From Streptomyces sp. ISL-12 (GTDB taxonomy: Bacteria > Actinomycetota > Actinomycetes > Streptomycetales > Streptomycetaceae): a stretch of 64,000 bases of DNA. Positions 1-7,584 of the stretch are shown here, one piece after another (position 1 is the first letter of the stretch; each line of letters opens with the position of its first letter). Location: the NCBI RefSeq assembly GCF_018614415.1, contig NZ_JAGGOO010000016.1, positions 83,927 through 147,926 on the forward strand. Direction: 5' to 3'. The notes under the pieces are model-generated. The model did not search any database. It was not told the origin of the DNA and saw only the letters and a list, made by a program, of their open reading frames with translations. The position numbers were made by a program, and so were the translations under genes.

Positions 1-815
1 CGCAGTCCGTCGGCGAACAGCGGCAGGCAAGAGGCCGCGCTGCCGCCGATGACCGTGACCCTCGGCTGGTAGAGGGCGTGCAGCGCGGCCAGGCCGCGGC
101 CGACCAGAACGCCGTACTCGGTGAAGATCCGCCGGACCGCCGGATCGGTCGCCGCCGCCTCGCTGCCGTACCGCAGTGTCTCGTTGCCCGGATGGTCCTC
201 GCCGAGGCGGACGCGCAGCATGCGTTGCAGGGCGCCGCGCGAGGCGGCCTGTTCCCAGCAGCCGGTCAGACCGCAGTAGCAGCGGGCCGGATCGGAGGTC
301 ACCGGGAGGTGGCCGCCCTCGGGGTGAGCGCCGTCCAGGCCGCGTACCGGGCGGCCGTCGACCAGCATCGCGGCACCGATGCCGGTGCCGAGCGTGATCA
401 TCAGCATCCGGTCGCACCGTCGGCCGGCTCCGGCCGCGTGCTCTCCGAGGGCCGCGCTCACCGCGTCGTTGTCGATGACGACCGGCACGCCCAGTCGCTC
501 CCGCAGGGACGCGACCAGAGGAAAGTCCGAGAACCACGGCAGCGTGTCCTGGTTGTGGACGACACCGGCGGCGTTGTCCACCGGACCGCTCGCGCCGATC
601 CCCACGGCGGCGGCGGAGGTACCGGGCGGCAGCACGCCGGTGACGAGCCCCGCCAGCCGGCCGACGCGCTCCGGGACCGGTCCGGCACCGAGTTCGGCGC
701 TGAGCGCGTTCGCCGACGCGACCGTCCGGCCGTCCCGCCAGGAGAGGGCCCGGACGCCGGTGCCGCCCAGGTCCAGGCCGACGGTGACGGGGGCATCCGT
801 GCGGTGCCCGCTCAC
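1..815 (-). CDS. ROK-family sugar kinase (C-terminus cut by window edge)
   Basis: Reads leftward from a GTG at 813-815 and runs off the window, so about 271 codons are present. The N-terminus has the ASKHA phosphate-binding loop (TVGLDLGGTGVRAL, near residue 12). A second motif LGTGIGAAMLVDG and the ROK signature HPEGGHLPV followed by the zinc-type CYCGLTGCWEQAAS segment identify a ROK sugar kinase such as an N-acetylglucosamine or glucose kinase. The substrate cannot be fixed from sequence. It would phosphorylate a cytosolic sugar imported by the nearby MFS porter. Its GTG overlaps the stop of the SIS gene (GTGA), so the two are probably translationally coupled. Confidence 0.85.
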   Translation of the reverse strand, partial: MSGHRTDAPVTVGLDLGGTGVRALSWRDGRTVASANALSAELGAGPVPERVGRLAGLVTGVLPPGTSAAAVGIGASGPVDNAAGVVHNQDTLPWFSDFPLVASLRERLGVPVVIDNDAVSAALGEHAAGAGRRCDRMLMITLGTGIGAAMLVDGRPVRGLDGAHPEGGHLPVTSDPARCYCGLTGCWEQAASRGALQRMLRVRLGEDHPGNETLRYGSEAAATDPAVRRIFTEYGVLVGRGLAALHALYQPRVTVIGGSAASCLPLFADGL

Positions 816-1867
816 AGCGTGTCCGTGATCTTGCGGCCGAAGCGGAACTCGCCCGGGACCTGCCCGGCCGCCCGCGCCAGCGCCACGGTGAGCTGCTGGA
901 CGTGTGCCATCCCGAACACGAGCCGCTCGAAGGTGCCGCCGCCCGCCGGGGTGGGCAGGTGCCCGGTTCCCGGGTAGGCGCGCGGGCCCACCGTCACCAC
1001 GGTCGAGCCGGCGGCGGTCAGGTCCCGGGCGAGCGCGGGCAGTACGGCGTCGTCCGCGTCGCCGGTGCCGAACAGCAGCACGGTCAGACCGGGGCCCGCC
1101 AGCTCCAGCGGGCCGTGCCGGAAGGCCCCGCCCACATAGCCCTCGGCCGCCACCCGGCTGGCCTCCTTGGTGATGAGCGCGCCGGTCAGCGCGGTGGCCG
1201 CGTCGGCGCCGGTCCCGACGTAGGCGAACCGGGGGTACGCGGCGGCCAGGGCCTGTCCGGCGAGGCCGGTGGGGAGCGGCCGGCCGGCGAGCAGCGTGCG
1301 CAGTTCCTCGGCGGTGCGGCGCAGTCCGTCGGTGAGCGCCTGGTCGTTCTCGCCGCCGTGGAGGGCGGCCAGGACGCGCCGGTGGGCGGCCAGGGTGTTG
1401 ACGTAGCTCTTGGTGCTGACGGTCGCCTCGGGGCCGCTGCGCAGTTCGACCAGTACGTCGGCGGCGAGGGCCAGCGGGCTGGTGGAGTCGTCGGTCGTCG
1501 CCAGGACGGTGCGGGGCCGCGCCGGGCCGGTGAGCCGGTCGAGCAGGGCGACCAGTTCGCCACTGCGGCCGGACTGGGAGGTGGCCCACAGCAGCGTGCC
1601 CGGGGTGATCCGCTCGGGGGTGTCCAGCAGTTGCCCGGCGTCGAGGCGCCAGACGGGCAGTCCCGCCGCCGCGAGGGCGCGCTCGACCGGCACGAAGGAG
1701 TAGAGGGAGGAGCCCATGCCTGTCAGGACGACGCGGTCGTACCGGCCCAGGTCGATCCCGGAGAGCGCGGCGGGCAGCGGACTGTCCGCCTGCCGCAGCA
1801 GCGCGTCGGGCTGGGCGTCGATGTCGGCCAGGTAGCCGGCGGGGGAGGAGGGGGAGGGGCCGGTCAT
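812..1867 (-). CDS. SIS-domain sugar isomerase/deaminase-like protein
   Basis: 351 aa with two sugar-isomerase (SIS) folds. The first contains VVLTGMGSSLYS and LLWATSQSGRSGELVALLD, the Ser-rich phosphosugar-binding loops; the second contains FAYVGTGADAATALTGALITKEASRVAAEG and FRHGPLELA, as in the isomerase half of GlmS and in AgaS/FrlB-like proteins. No glutaminase domain is present. The likely role is isomerisation, deamination or deglycation of a phosphorylated amino sugar made by the adjacent ROK kinase. I chose ATG 1867 over an in-frame upstream ATG at 1936 because GGAAGGA lies just upstream of 1867 and the upstream extension is not conserved-looking and overlaps the operator-like site at 1938-1970. 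Confidence 0.85.
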   Translation of the reverse strand: MTGPSPSSPAGYLADIDAQPDALLRQADSPLPAALSGIDLGRYDRVVLTGMGSSLYSFVPVERALAAAGLPVWRLDAGQLLDTPERITPGTLLWATSQSGRSGELVALLDRLTGPARPRTVLATTDDSTSPLALAADVLVELRSGPEATVSTKSYVNTLAAHRRVLAALHGGENDQALTDGLRRTAEELRTLLAGRPLPTGLAGQALAAAYPRFAYVGTGADAATALTGALITKEASRVAAEGYVGGAFRHGPLELAGPGLTVLLFGTGDADDAVLPALARDLTAAGSTVVTVGPRAYPGTGHLPTPAGGGTFERLVFGMAHVQQLTVALARAAGQVPGEFRFGRKITDTL

Positions 1868-1937
1868 CGGAGTCCTTCCGTGGAGCATGCCCGTGAGGCA
1901 AGGGAATGGGAGGCAGGGCATCAGCCCATCACGCACG

Positions 1938-1970
1938 GAAACGTGCAGTCAATAAGCGAAAGCGTGCAGG
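1938..1970. promoter_or_regulatory. Operator-like site of the sugar locus (copy 1)
   Basis: Two CGTGCAG heptamers at 1942-1948 and 1963-1969 lie exactly 21 bp apart, with GTCAATA beginning six bases into the first. The same arrangement recurs upstream of the MFS gene at 4416-4443. It sits 70-100 bp upstream of the SIS start, between SIS and the DeoR gene. Probable binding site of the DeoR protein encoded next door; this is inferred from recurrence, not from a known consensus. Confidence 0.55.
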
Positions 1971-2012
1971 TATATCGGCACGGTTCCTGAGGGGCGGGTC
2001 AGCGGCCCGGGG

Positions 2013-2798
2013 CTATCGCCGGCCGCCGCCGACGGTGGGGACGCAGCGCAGGGCGGCCCCGTACGCGGCGCGCTCCTCCTCGGGCAGCCCGTCGTCCGTG
2101 AACAGGGCGGACACGGCGGACAGCTCGCACACCGGGGCCAGGGACCTGCGGCCCAGTTTGGAGCTGTCGGCCACGACGACGACCCGTTCCGCCGCCTCGA
2201 TCATCGCCTGCTTGACGGCGATCTCGACCACGTTGACGTTGGTGACCCCGGCCCGTGGATGCACGCCTTCGGCGCCGAGGAAGGCCCAGTCGACGTGCAG
2301 TCCGCGCAGCGACGCCACGGCACCCGGACCCACCAGGGTGTAGACGGTGTCGAGCATGACGCCACCGGTCACGTGGAGCTGGTGGGTGGGGTGGCCGGAC
2401 AGGCACAGGGCGACCATCAGGTCGTTGGTGATGACGGTCAGGCGCTGCCGCTGCCGCAGCGCCGCCGCCACGTGGTACATGGTCGAACCGTTGTCGATGA
2501 TCAGTGACTGACCGTCCTCGACCAGCTCCGCGGCGGCCTCGCCCAGCGCCCGCTTCGCCTCGGACCGTTGGCTGCGGCGCACGTCGTACGGTGTGTCGAC
2601 GGCCTCGGCGGGATCGGCGGGCAGCACCCCGCCCCGGGTGCGGCGCACCAGCCCGGCCCGCTCCAGCTGGGCCAGGTCACGGCGCACGGTCGACCCGTCC
2701 ACGCAGAACTCGCGCGCCAGTTCCCCGGCTCCGGCGTACCCGTGGGCCCGCACATGCTCCAGCATGGCCTGCCGGCGCTCGGCCGAGGACTCGGACAC
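2013..2798 (-). CDS. DeoR/GlpR-family transcriptional repressor
   Basis: 261 aa. An N-terminal winged helix covers about residues 7-60, with the DeoR signature REFCVDGSTVRRDLAQLERAGLVRRTRGG. The C-terminal DeoR sensor domain contains IIDNGSTMYHVAAAL, VITNDLMVAL, HVTGGVML and FLGAEGVHPRAGVTN, the ISOCOT-fold phosphosugar-binding elements. It lies between the SIS/kinase operon and the sugar porter, all on the minus strand, so it probably represses both in the absence of a phosphosugar inducer. It has its own upstream copies of the CGTGCAC motif at 2856-2875, consistent with autoregulation. Confidence 0.9.
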   Translation of the reverse strand: MSESSAERRQAMLEHVRAHGYAGAGELAREFCVDGSTVRRDLAQLERAGLVRRTRGGVLPADPAEAVDTPYDVRRSQRSEAKRALGEAAAELVEDGQSLIIDNGSTMYHVAAALRQRQRLTVITNDLMVALCLSGHPTHQLHVTGGVMLDTVYTLVGPGAVASLRGLHVDWAFLGAEGVHPRAGVTNVNVVEIAVKQAMIEAAERVVVVADSSKLGRRSLAPVCELSAVSALFTDDGLPEEERAAYGAALRCVPTVGGGRR

Positions 2799-2855
2799 GG
2801 GTCAACCTCCTACGTCTTGCCGGTCGGCCGACACCCTACTGCGTCCGGGTGCGGC

Positions 2856-2875
2856 CGTGCACGCGAACGTGCACG
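2856..2875. promoter_or_regulatory. CGTGCAC repeats upstream of the DeoR gene
   Basis: Two CGTGCACG octamers (2856-2863 and 2868-2875, each self-complementary, 12 bp centre to centre) lie about 60-80 bp upstream of the deoR start and immediately downstream of the MFS stop. They match the core of the motif found at 1942/1963 and 4416/4437, although the spacing differs. Possible autoregulatory operator. Confidence 0.4.
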
Positions 2876-2884
2876 AGTGGCCGG

Positions 2885-4327
2885 TCACGCGCCGCGGAGG
2901 CGGTGGCGTTCCTCGGCGGCGGCACGGAAGCGTTCCTCCAGTTGCTCCAGCGTCCGGCCCTTGGTCTCCGGCATGCGCAGACAGAACAGTACGAACAGCA
3001 CACAGACCGCGGTGAACAGCCAGAAGGTGGTGGGCGTGCCCAGTCCGTCGAGCATCGGCAGCGAGGTCAGGCCGATCACCAGGTTGGTGGCGAAGATGAC
3101 GAAGGTGGCCACGCCGGTCGCCTTGGCCCGCACATGCAGCGGGAAGATCTCCGAGATGACGACATAGGCGACCAGCCCCGGACTCACCGCGTACATCACG
3201 ATGTAGAGGCAGAGGAAGGCGAACGACAGCCAGTTGGCGCCGGGCAGTCCGGGCACGGACATCACCACGGCGAGCGCGGCCAGGGTGACCGTCATGCCGA
3301 CGGCGCCCGCCAGCAGCAGCGGCTTGCGTCCGACCCGGTCCACCAGGGCCATGCCCACCACCGTGAACAGCACGTTGACGACGCCGAGGCCCACCGTGGC
3401 CAGCAGGGAGGAACTGGAGCCCATCCCCGCGGTCTGGAGGATCTGCGGGGCGAAGTAGATGACGAGGTTGATGCCGCAGCCGTTGGCGAAGAACGCGACC
3501 AGCACACCGATCAGCACCATCGGACGCACCCAGGGCGCGTTCAGGTCGCGCCAGCCGCCGCTCCGCCGCGTCTCCTGCCGGTGCACCGTCTCGATCTCGC
3601 GCAGTTCCTCCTCCACGTCGGCCTGGCCGCGCACCCTGCGCAGCAGGTCACGGGCGGCGTCCAGCCGTCCGCGGGCCACCAGCCAGCGGGGCGACTCCGG
3701 CACGAGCAGCACCCCGCCGGCCAGCAGCAGGCCGGGCACGGCGGCCAGTCCGAGCGACCAGCGCCACGCCTGGCTGTCACCGAACACCGCGTTGACGCCG
3801 TAGGCGAGCACGATGCCGAGCGTGGTGAGGAGCTGGTAGCCGGCCACCAGGGCTCCCCGGATGCGGGCCGGGGCCAGTTCGGCGATGTAGACCGGGACCA
3901 GTACGGAGGCGGCGCCCACCCCGGCGCCGAGCACCACCCGGGCGAGCAGCAGCACGGTCAGTGCGGGAGCGGCGGCCGACAGCAGTGCCCCGAGCGTGAA
4001 CAGCACACCGGACAGCAGCAGCACCGGACGGCGCCCGAAGCGGTCACCGAGCGGGCCGCCGGACATCGCGCCGATCGCGCCGCCGAGCAGCGAGGTGCTC
4101 ACGACGACGCCCTCCATGAAGCTCGACAGGCCGTAGTCGTCGGCGACGAACCCCGCGGCGCCCCCGGCCACGCCGGTGTCGTACCCGAAGATCAGGCCGC
4201 CGAAGGTGCTGATGGCGATCGCCAGATAGACGTACCACGTCATGCGTCCGGAGCCGGGGCGGAGCTCGGCCGGGGCGGGCCGGGGAGGAACGGGCGCGCC
4301 CTGCCGGGCGCCGGGGTTGGACTGCAT
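2885..4327 (-). CDS. Sugar-porter MFS transporter (proton symporter type)
   Basis: 480 aa, twelve predicted membrane helices. Sugar-porter signatures are present: GYDTGVAGGA in TM1, GDRFGRRPVLLLSG after TM2, PVYIAELAPARIRG, VPESPRWLVARGR, DRVGRKPLLL, and the C-terminal PETKGRTLEQLEERF. It would import a monosaccharide or polyol across the inner membrane for the ROK kinase and SIS enzyme. ATG 4327 is preferred (AAGGACGG upstream); the reading frame extends to 4435 but that part crosses the operator-like repeats. A second possible start is the Met of MTWYVY about 28 residues in. Confidence 0.88.
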   Translation of the reverse strand: MQSNPGARQGAPVPPRPAPAELRPGSGRMTWYVYLAIAISTFGGLIFGYDTGVAGGAAGFVADDYGLSSFMEGVVVSTSLLGGAIGAMSGGPLGDRFGRRPVLLLSGVLFTLGALLSAAAPALTVLLLARVVLGAGVGAASVLVPVYIAELAPARIRGALVAGYQLLTTLGIVLAYGVNAVFGDSQAWRWSLGLAAVPGLLLAGGVLLVPESPRWLVARGRLDAARDLLRRVRGQADVEEELREIETVHRQETRRSGGWRDLNAPWVRPMVLIGVLVAFFANGCGINLVIYFAPQILQTAGMGSSSSLLATVGLGVVNVLFTVVGMALVDRVGRKPLLLAGAVGMTVTLAALAVVMSVPGLPGANWLSFAFLCLYIVMYAVSPGLVAYVVISEIFPLHVRAKATGVATFVIFATNLVIGLTSLPMLDGLGTPTTFWLFTAVCVLFVLFCLRMPETKGRTLEQLEERFRAAAEERHRLRGA

Positions 4328-4403
4328 GCGTGACCGTCCTTGCGTGCTGGTGGCGGAGCGTCGCCTGACCGGCGGATCTCCATGGGGGTGGGAAGGATCC
4401 TCC

Positions 4404-4484
4404 GCTGCACGGTTGCGTGCGGTCAATAGCGGCAATCGTGCGGAAACAACTGCACGGTTCCGTGTTTCGATCGGGCTGCACGGG
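4404..4484. promoter_or_regulatory. Operator cluster upstream of the sugar porter (copy 2 and dyads)
   Basis: CGTGCGG occurs at 4416-4422 and 4437-4443, 21 bp apart, with GTCAATA at 4422-4428. Spacing and inner sequence match the site at 1938-1970 upstream of SIS. Around it are further CTGCACGG copies at about 4403, 4450 and 4475, and the dyad CACGG-TT-CCGTG at about 4453-4464. It lies 75-155 bp upstream of the MFS start. Probable DeoR operator region. Confidence 0.55.
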
Positions 4485-4556
4485 TGTTTCGTACGGACGT
4501 CGTGTCCGGTGGGCCGGTCGGTCCGGCGCCGGTGGTTCTCCTCCTGAAGACCGGGA

Positions 4557-4573
4557 ATACCCCCGGGGGGTAT
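4557..4573. promoter_or_regulatory. CsoR-type metal-responsive operator
   Basis: ATACCCCC (4557-4564) is followed directly by GGGGGGTAT (4565-4573), a near-perfect palindrome of C and G tracts flanked by AT. This is the hallmark of operators bound by CsoR-family copper repressors (and related CstR/RcnR proteins). It sits 63 bp upstream of the DUF4396 gene. No csoR gene is visible in this window. Confidence 0.65.
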
Positions 4574-4635
4574 GGTGTTCCGAGTGTGTGAAGCACCGGT
4601 GACGGGGCACGTCGAACGGGAATGGGGATGACGTC

Positions 4636-5130
4636 ATGGTCCACAGCACGCACCACACCGGACACCACGGTCCGCACGACGGCCCGCACACCGCCGCGGC
4701 GTCCTGGCCCATGGCGGTGAAGGCGACGCTGCACTGTCTGACCGGCTGTGCCGTCGGTGAGATTCTCGGCATGGTCATCGGCACCGCCCTGATGTGGGGC
4801 AACGTCCCGACCATGGCGCTGGCGATCGCGCTCGCCTTCGTGTTCGGCTACTCGTTCACCCTGTTCGGCGTCCGCCGCTCCGGCCTGGACCTCAGAGCCG
4901 CGATCAGGGTCGCGCTCGCCGCCGACACCGTGTCCATCGCCGTGATGGAACTCGTCGACAACGGCATCATCGCCCTGGTCCCCGGAGCCATGGACGCACA
5001 CCTGTCGGACGGGCTGTTCTGGTCGGCGCTCCTGGGCGGGTTCGGCGTCGCCTTCCTGATCACGACCCCGGTCAACAAGTGGATGATCGGCCGCGGCAAG
5101 GGTCACGCCGTCGTCCACGCCCACCACTGA
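4636..5130 (+). CDS. DUF4396 membrane protein with His-rich termini
   Basis: 164 aa. The N-terminal tail is His-rich (HSTHHTGHHGPHDGPH, residues 3-18) and the protein ends HAVVHAHH. Between them lie four predicted membrane helices: GCAVGEILGMVIGTALMW, MALAIALAFVFGYSFTLFG, AALAADTVSIAVMEL-like and a last one near ALLGGFGVAFLITTP. The family is DUF4396, of unknown biochemical function. The CsoR-type operator immediately upstream and the His clusters suggest a role in copper (or similar metal) handling at the membrane; that is inference. A hairpin directly after the stop ends the transcript. Confidence 0.8.
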   Translation: MVHSTHHTGHHGPHDGPHTAAASWPMAVKATLHCLTGCAVGEILGMVIGTALMWGNVPTMALAIALAFVFGYSFTLFGVRRSGLDLRAAIRVALAADTVSIAVMELVDNGIIALVPGAMDAHLSDGLFWSALLGGFGVAFLITTPVNKWMIGRGKGHAVVHAHH

Positions 5131-5132
5131 GG

Positions 5133-5167
5133 CGCCGGCCTCCCGAGCGGTTACGGGGGGGCCGGCG
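5133..5167 (+). terminator. Hairpin terminator after the DUF4396 gene
   Basis: CGCCGGCC (5133-5140) pairs with GGCCGGCG (5160-5167), an 8-bp perfect GC stem beginning three bases after the DUF4396 stop codon. No clear T-tract follows, which is common for Streptomyces terminators. Confidence 0.5.
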
Positions 5168-5348
5168 TGTCAGCGGAGCGGGCGGACCAGGACCCGTCGC
5201 AGGTCGCGGAGGTCGACGTCGAAGGTGTCGGCCCGTGGTGCGCAGCCCCGGGATTCGGCGGCGGCATGTCGCTCGGCGCAGCCGCCGCTCAGCGCAGCCG
5301 CGCTGCGGTGGACGGCCATGACACGGCCGTGGACCGGTGGGCGGGACG

Positions 5349-6599
5349 TCACCAGTTCTTGTACCGCACCTCGCCCAGGCCGCAGAACGTGCAGCCGGCG
5401 CTCAGGAAGTCCTCCGTGCGGCGGAACTCCTCGTCGGCCAGGTGCCACCGCAGCCACGCGGTGATGATGTGCTGACCGTTGCGCGTGGCGGCGATGTGAT
5501 CGGTGCCGTCGAGGATGCTGAACCACACCGGGACATCGGTGTTGGTGTAGTCGCGCTCCACGTTCGAGGTGGCGAAGTCGTCGTCGCCGCCGATGTAGAG
5601 GGCCGGATTGCGCAGACTGTCCGGGCCGTTGCCGTCGAAGGAGCCGCCCGCCACGTGGACGGTGGTCTCCAGCCGCGGGTCGTCGGCGACGTCGAACGTC
5701 CCGATCGATCCGCGGGAATGGCCGCCGAAGGCCACCTCGGTGAGATCGAGGTCCTGGTACAGCGGGTCGCCGGAGTCGGTGTTCACGTCCTCCAGCCAGT
5801 CGAGGGCGTCGACCATGTAGGCGCCGCTGCTGGACGAGACCTCGCTGTAGACCACGAACCCGTGCGACGCCCACTGGCGCAGCATGTCCTCGTAGGCCGC
5901 CGGGTCGGAGCCCGCGCCCGGGCCCCAGACGAGGACCGGGTGGTCCACACCGTCCCGGCCGGCGGCGGCCGGGTACACCAGCCATCCGTCGCCGCCGGGG
6001 CCGGCCGACTCGTCGACGGTCACCGCGTACGGCCCCGGCGCGGTCACGTCGGACACCGGAGGCAGGGACCCGGGCGGGGGATCGCCCGGCCCGCCGTCGC
6101 CCGCCGCCTCGACCAGCACGTCGTCGACCGTCAGCGACTCCAGGACGCTGTTGGCGTCCAGCGAGAACCGCAGTCGCAGCTGGTGTCCGTCGACCGACGC
6201 GGGCAGGCGGAACGACGCCGCGCCGGTGGCGGTGCGCGCCGACTCCAGCGAGGTGAACGACCCGCCGTCGACCGAGTAGGCGGCGGTGAACGTCTCCCCG
6301 AGGTCCAGCCCGGACGCCGCCCGGGTGTACGACACCGTCACCTCGCTGTGCCCGGTCAGATCGATGGGCGCGGACGTCAGCGACGGGTCGGAGAGCAGCG
6401 AACCGCTCAACCGGGCGCCGTACGTGCCGGTGGTGACGGAGCCGTCGGCGGTGAAGGTGCCGAGCCCGTCGGAGAAGTCCTCGCCGTAGACCGCGCCGGC
6501 GGCGGCAGCGGGAGGCGTGAGCGTACCGGCGGCTCCCACGGACAGGGCGGTGAGGGCCACGGTGCCGCACACGCGTAAGCGCCAACTGGAACGAGACAT
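5349..6599 (-). CDS. Secreted alpha/beta hydrolase with N-terminal beta-sandwich module
   Basis: 416 aa. A Sec signal peptide (SRSSWRLRVCGTVALTALS, cleavage after the AAAA near residue 35) is followed by a beta-sandwich/carbohydrate-binding-like domain of about 150 residues, a Pro/Gly linker (GDPPPGSLPP) and an alpha/beta-hydrolase domain. The nucleophile elbow is GGHSRGS, the His is in DGTDHIAATRNGQH, and the fold resembles the chlorophyllase/cutinase-like (PET-hydrolase) group. It probably cleaves an extracellular ester. ATG 6599 is preferred because AGGAGG lies upstream. Codon 8 is TTA (6576-6578), so translation should need the bldA tRNA and be late in growth. A Cys pair (CTFC) near the C-terminus may form a disulfide. 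Confidence 0.8.
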   Translation of the reverse strand: MSRSSWRLRVCGTVALTALSVGAAGTLTPPAAAAGAVYGEDFSDGLGTFTADGSVTTGTYGARLSGSLLSDPSLTSAPIDLTGHSEVTVSYTRAASGLDLGETFTAAYSVDGGSFTSLESARTATGAASFRLPASVDGHQLRLRFSLDANSVLESLTVDDVLVEAAGDGGPGDPPPGSLPPVSDVTAPGPYAVTVDESAGPGGDGWLVYPAAAGRDGVDHPVLVWGPGAGSDPAAYEDMLRQWASHGFVVYSEVSSSSGAYMVDALDWLEDVNTDSGDPLYQDLDLTEVAFGGHSRGSIGTFDVADDPRLETTVHVAGGSFDGNGPDSLRNPALYIGGDDDFATSNVERDYTNTDVPVWFSILDGTDHIAATRNGQHIITAWLRWHLADEEFRRTEDFLSAGCTFCGLGEVRYKNW

Positions 6600-6838
6600 G
6601 TCGGAAATCCCTCCTGGCCGCGCCGGCCGGCTGCGCCGTCGGCGCGGGGTCGTGTCGTCGGTTGCGGGGACGTGCCTGCCTGTCGCGGTTGCCGAAGGAG
6701 AACGTCTCGGCACCGGAACGAGCCGATTCAAGCGGGGAGCCGCGACGCGGGAACCACGTGAATCACCGGTGCGGCGCGGCGGGGCCCGGCACCGGGACCG
6801 GACCCGGCGGGGCCTTGCGCGGCCGGTATTCTTCGGGG

Positions 6839-7438
6839 GTGACGCAACACCCCAGGCCGGACGAACGGCGGTCCCCGAACCCCGGTCCGAAAGCCGCCGC
6901 CCGCAACCGGGCGGCCCTGATCGCCGCCGCCCGGGAGATCTACGCGGAGGCCGGCCTCAACGCCCCGCTGTCCGCGATCGCACGCCGGGCCGGCGTCGGA
7001 CAGGGCGTTCTCTACCGGCACTTCCCCGACCGGGCCGCCGTCGCGGCCGCCGTGCTGGAGGAGAACGTGCGGCAGGTCGAGCAGGCCGCAGCGGCCGAGG
7101 GCGCCACCTTCGAGGACGCCCTTGGTGTCCTGTCCTGGCACCTGACGGAGTCGTCGGCCTTCATCAGCCTGCTGCACGCCGACGAGGCGGACCGGCGATC
7201 CGGGACCTCCGCGACCCACGCGTACGCCCGCGCCCTCTCCGAACGGGTCGAGCGCGCGCTGCGCGACCGCCTGCCGCCGGGGCACCGGCTGGCCGCGGCC
7301 GACGATCTGACGCTCGCCGTCGCCATGGTCTCCGGTGCCGTCATCGGCCCGACCCACGAGGAGCGGACCGCCCGGGTACTGGCGGCCTGGCGGCTTCTCG
7401 GCGTCGAGGTGGGGCCGGTGCGGCCGTTCGAGGGGTGA
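6839..7438 (+). CDS. TetR-family regulator
   Basis: 199 aa from GTG 6839. The N-terminal TetR helix-turn-helix reads NRAALIAAAREIYAEAG...LSAIARRAGVGQGVLYRHFPDR at residues 21-60. The C-terminal part is a helical ligand-binding domain, unassigned. It is divergent from the secreted hydrolase, with 240 bp between starts, and could control it. A TATTCT element at about 6828 lies very close to the start, so the mRNA may have a very short leader. An in-frame upstream ATG at 6662 exists but its extension is low-complexity. Confidence 0.82.
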   Translation: MTQHPRPDERRSPNPGPKAAARNRAALIAAAREIYAEAGLNAPLSAIARRAGVGQGVLYRHFPDRAAVAAAVLEENVRQVEQAAAAEGATFEDALGVLSWHLTESSAFISLLHADEADRRSGTSATHAYARALSERVERALRDRLPPGHRLAAADDLTLAVAMVSGAVIGPTHEERTARVLAAWRLLGVEVGPVRPFEG

Positions 7439-7584
7439 GCGCGGACGGGGCGTCAGCCGCCGACGGACCGGCGGACGGGCACCTCGGCGAGCCTCTCCGC
7501 GCAGTGATCGTTCCCGCGTACGGGCGGGACCTCCTCCGGCTCCCGTCCGGCACCGCCCCGAAACCGCAGGCGCCCCTCCGCGCC

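Noticed and set aside
1938..1970. DasR (GntR) site for amino-sugar control
   Set aside because: The motif does not fit the ACTGGTCTAGACCAGT-type dre palindrome; the local DeoR protein is the better candidate.
2504..4333. 609-aa open frame on the plus strand
   Set aside because: Antisense to the DeoR and sugar-porter genes, with His/Gln/Gly-rich low-complexity composition typical of a GC-rich shadow frame.
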